This document shows, one piece after another, positions 32,534-33,930 of a stretch of 33,930 nt of DNA. The stretch's first letter is position 1; the number at the start of each line of letters is the position of its first letter. Source of the stretch: Paraburkholderia tagetis (GTDB lineage Bacteria > Pseudomonadota > Gammaproteobacteria > Burkholderiales > Burkholderiaceae). The notes beneath the pieces were generated by a model. It searched no databases. It was not told the DNA's origin and saw only the letters and a program-made list of their open reading frames with translations. The position numbers were made by a program, and so were the translations under genes. The DNA lies in NCBI RefSeq assembly GCF_022213065.1, contig NZ_JAKLJA010000062.1:1-33930 (forward strand), read 5' to 3'.

Positions 32534-32689
32534 ATGTTCAATGAAAGACCAGTACTGAATGTCATGGTGGGCGTGTTTGCGGCCATCGGCCTCATTGCCG
32601 TGCTCAGTGTGGTTGGTATGACGGCAATGCACGTGAACATGATGCACGGGCTGCATTCCTGCAGCGAAGCGATGCATTTCCGTCCATAA
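32534..32689 (+). CDS. 51-residue membrane protein with Met/His tail
   Basis: Short open frame from ATG 32534 to TAA 32689, with TAGGAG eight bases upstream. One membrane helix (MVGVFAAIGLIAVLSVVGM), then TAMHVNMMHGLHSCSEAMHF, rich in Met and His with one Cys. It resembles the other small membrane metal proteins around it. Its ribosome site, direction and composition support it as a true gene despite its size. Confidence 0.6.
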   Translation: MFNERPVLNVMVGVFAAIGLIAVLSVVGMTAMHVNMMHGLHSCSEAMHFRP

Positions 32690-32717
32690 ATTTCTCCACC
32701 AGATTGGGAGACCCGAA

Positions 32718-33275
32718 ATGAGGGGGCATTCATCTGAAAAGGTTGTTGGAAAGACTGGCTGGCGCATAAAGCTGCCGGGAAAGCCCATGTGGCATCTGAT
32801 GTTCCTGCTCGCTATGGTGATTGCGATACCAGCAGTCGTGGTTTTGGGGCCATCTCTTGTGCATCGACTGACCGAGTCCACGGCGAGCGCAATTGAACCG
32901 TCCAACCCGGTTCAACAGGTACCGGGTTGGCGAGTTGGCATGCTGCGTCCTGACGGGTTGCGCATCATCCCAGGCGGACGTTCAGATGCGTCTCACGTGC
33001 TGAACCCGAATCAGTTTGCCGACAAGGAAGTCAGACACACCTACTGGGTTGCGACGCAGATTCCCGTCGTGCTCAATAAGCTCTACTGCTGTTGCGGTTG
33101 CGAAAATCGTGGAGTGCATCGCTCCAACCTTCAGTGCTTTGAAGACCAGATGGCAGTCACGTGTGCGGTTTGTCAGGGGACGGCGGAGATTGCCTATCAG
33201 ATGACACAGGCCGGGATTCAGGACGCGGGCAAGATTCAGGCAGCTGTCGATGCAAAGTTGGCGCCGAAAGGATAG
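32718..33275 (+). CDS. CYCXC (PCYCGC-like) family membrane-anchored protein
   Basis: 185 residues: N-terminal membrane anchor (MWHLMFLLAMVIAIPAVVVL), a linker, and a C-terminal domain with LYCCCGCENRGVHRSNLQCF and TCAVCQG. The C-C-C-G-C cluster equals the CYCXC/PCYCGC family, which includes lipoproteins and occasional selenoproteins. Probably a periplasm-facing metal-binding or redox protein. Its ribosome site is GGGAG eight bases before the ATG. It is followed by the PII-like gene. Confidence 0.8.
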   Translation: MRGHSSEKVVGKTGWRIKLPGKPMWHLMFLLAMVIAIPAVVVLGPSLVHRLTESTASAIEPSNPVQQVPGWRVGMLRPDGLRIIPGGRSDASHVLNPNQFADKEVRHTYWVATQIPVVLNKLYCCCGCENRGVHRSNLQCFEDQMAVTCAVCQGTAEIAYQMTQAGIQDAGKIQAAVDAKLAPKG

Positions 33276-33314
33276 GTGACCGCGGCTTTTCCTCAATTAG
33301 TTATGGAGGAGAAC

Positions 33315-33632
33315 ATGGAATTGAAATGCGTTGTTGCCGTTGTCAGGCCCGAGGTAGTGGAAGTATTGGAACGAAAGCTTGGCGCCATTCACATCCATGG
33401 CGTGACCGTTACAAGAGTGCGAGGATTCGGGGCTCATCCTAATTACTTTGCCGACGATTGGACGACGGAGCACGTCAAGATTGAAATTTTCGCGCAGGCG
33501 GAAAACGTCGATGCTCTCGTGAAGACCATCATGGACATCGCACATGTCGGCGGGATTGGAGATGGGGTCGTTGCGGTCATTCCGGTGGAAAAATTCTTCC
33601 GCGTTCGCAATCAGGCCGAGGCGGGACCTTGA
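33315..33632 (+). CDS. PII-like protein linked to metal efflux (PII-NG type)
   Basis: 105 residues from ATG 33315, chosen for GGAGGAGA just upstream. The ferredoxin-like fold of PII is clear (LKCVVAVVRPEVVEVLERKL, VKIEIFAQAENVDALVKTIM, GGIGDGVVAVIPVEKFFRV). The T-loop (GFGAHPNYFADDWTTEH) is short and lacks the uridylylated tyrosine signature of GlnB/GlnK. A non-canonical PII group encoded beside CusABC-type pumps has been described, and this gene fits it. Its ligand is unknown; a regulatory contact with the efflux system is the favoured idea. Confidence 0.85.
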   Translation: MELKCVVAVVRPEVVEVLERKLGAIHIHGVTVTRVRGFGAHPNYFADDWTTEHVKIEIFAQAENVDALVKTIMDIAHVGGIGDGVVAVIPVEKFFRVRNQAEAGP

Positions 33633-33693
33633 CGCGATGACAAATGTCCGACCCGCGGGAGACCGGGCTTGTTTCTGACCCGCTGGACGACAC

Positions 33694-33724
33694 TTGACCT
33701 TTACACTGTGGGAAGGTCTAAGAA
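33694..33724 (+). promoter_or_regulatory. CueR-type promoter in front of the truncated regulator
   Basis: TTGACC (33694-33699), a 19-bp spacer and TAAGAA (33719-33724). The spacer region carries the dyad GACCTT-11-AAGGTC (33696-33718), the same half site as at 22386-22408. It suggests self-regulation of the MerR-family gene that follows. Confidence 0.7.
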
Positions 33725-33768
33725 TACAGATATACGGCAGATTGACCGGCTAGGTGAAGGCGGCTGAG

Positions 33769-33810
33769 ATGAACATTGGTGAAGCGGCGAAAGCGTCTGG
33801 TGTGTCGGCG
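33769..33810 (+). pseudogene. Truncated CueR-like MerR-family regulator
   Basis: ATG 33769 begins MNIGEAAKASGVSA, the exact style of MerR/CueR N-termini (helix-turn-helix start, normally followed by K-x-I-R-Y-Y-E). After codon 14 the sequence becomes unrelated and stops at 33864-33866. The break coincides with the end of an apparent insertion sequence. Without the HTH and metal site it cannot act. Confidence 0.7.
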
Positions 33811-33930
33811 ACCCCGATGGGCGGGCAAATTCCCCCACCTGTGGGCACCTCAAAATCCCCCACCTAGAGACACGCGGAGCATGATGCTGGCGCGGTCTGG
33901 CAGGACGTTACCTTGCACCCCTCGAATGAA
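33803..33930. mobile_element. End of an IS21-like insertion sequence (partial)
   Basis: The unrelated sequence begins at 33803 (TGTCGGCG) or by 33811 at the latest. Two near-identical 15-mers, CAAATTCCCCCACCT at 33826 and CAAAATCCCCCACCT at 33851, are spaced 25 bases apart. A terminal TG and multiple short subterminal repeats are typical of IS21-family ends. The element continues beyond the window, so its transposase and target duplication cannot be checked. Confidence 0.5.

Overview
The window looks like an accessory (island or plasmid) region from a Burkholderiaceae bacterium (Paraburkholderia, Caballeronia, Burkholderia or Cupriavidus type). The evidence is moderately high GC, a histone-like HU protein with a lysine/alanine-rich tail, several small protein families I know mainly from Burkholderia, and a mer plus cus metal-resistance block. 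No rRNA, tRNA or CRISPR array was seen.

Layout. (1) 1-2186: a structured stretch, then a retron. The retron has a near-consensus -10 box, a non-coding RNA whose ends form a 12-bp a1/a2 pair (262-273 with 405-416), and a reverse transcriptase fused to a C-terminal TOPRIM domain (Ec67/Eco2-like). (2) 2187-3400: debris and regulators, namely a DUF3732-type C-terminal remnant, an excisionase-like HTH protein and a protein with two XRE-type HTH domains behind an array of inverted repeats. (3) 3407-8731: about twelve small genes, all on the plus strand and mostly overlapping or closely spaced, almost all of unknown function. They include two paralogous DUF6088-type winged-helix genes. Four other proteins seem to share one C-terminal domain, and two of these lie directly upstream of the DUF6088 genes. 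This is the best candidate for an undescribed system. (4) 8841-18305: more ordinary genes, namely HU, an XRE regulator with its operators, an exported DUF4189-like protein, acylphosphatase, a hybrid histidine kinase with a divergent single-domain response regulator, gene fragments (GGDEF and Uma2 pieces), two small genes and a SWIM zinc-finger protein.

(5) 18710-33632: metal resistance. A CcdA-like protein and an exported thioredoxin come first. Next is a mer module (merR divergent from merT-merP-GDCCVxC) with a textbook 19-bp-spaced promoter but no merA. Then come a CDF-type transporter and a beheaded HMA gene behind a CueR-type promoter. A complete Cu(I)/Ag(I) efflux operon (cusCBA-cusF) follows, in which CusA keeps D405 and the M573/M623/M672 triad at the E. 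coli positions. Last are DsbD, small Met/Cys-rich exported proteins, a DUF2933 protein, a CYCXC-type protein and a PII-like protein. (6) 33694-33930: a CueR-type promoter and the first 14 codons of a MerR-family regulator, cut off by the end of what looks like an IS21-family element.

The metal genes make sense together: CusF and the exported proteins bind periplasmic metal, CusCBA expels it, and DsbD, CcdA and thioredoxin keep cysteines reduced. The regulator that should read the CueR-type boxes is broken in this window.
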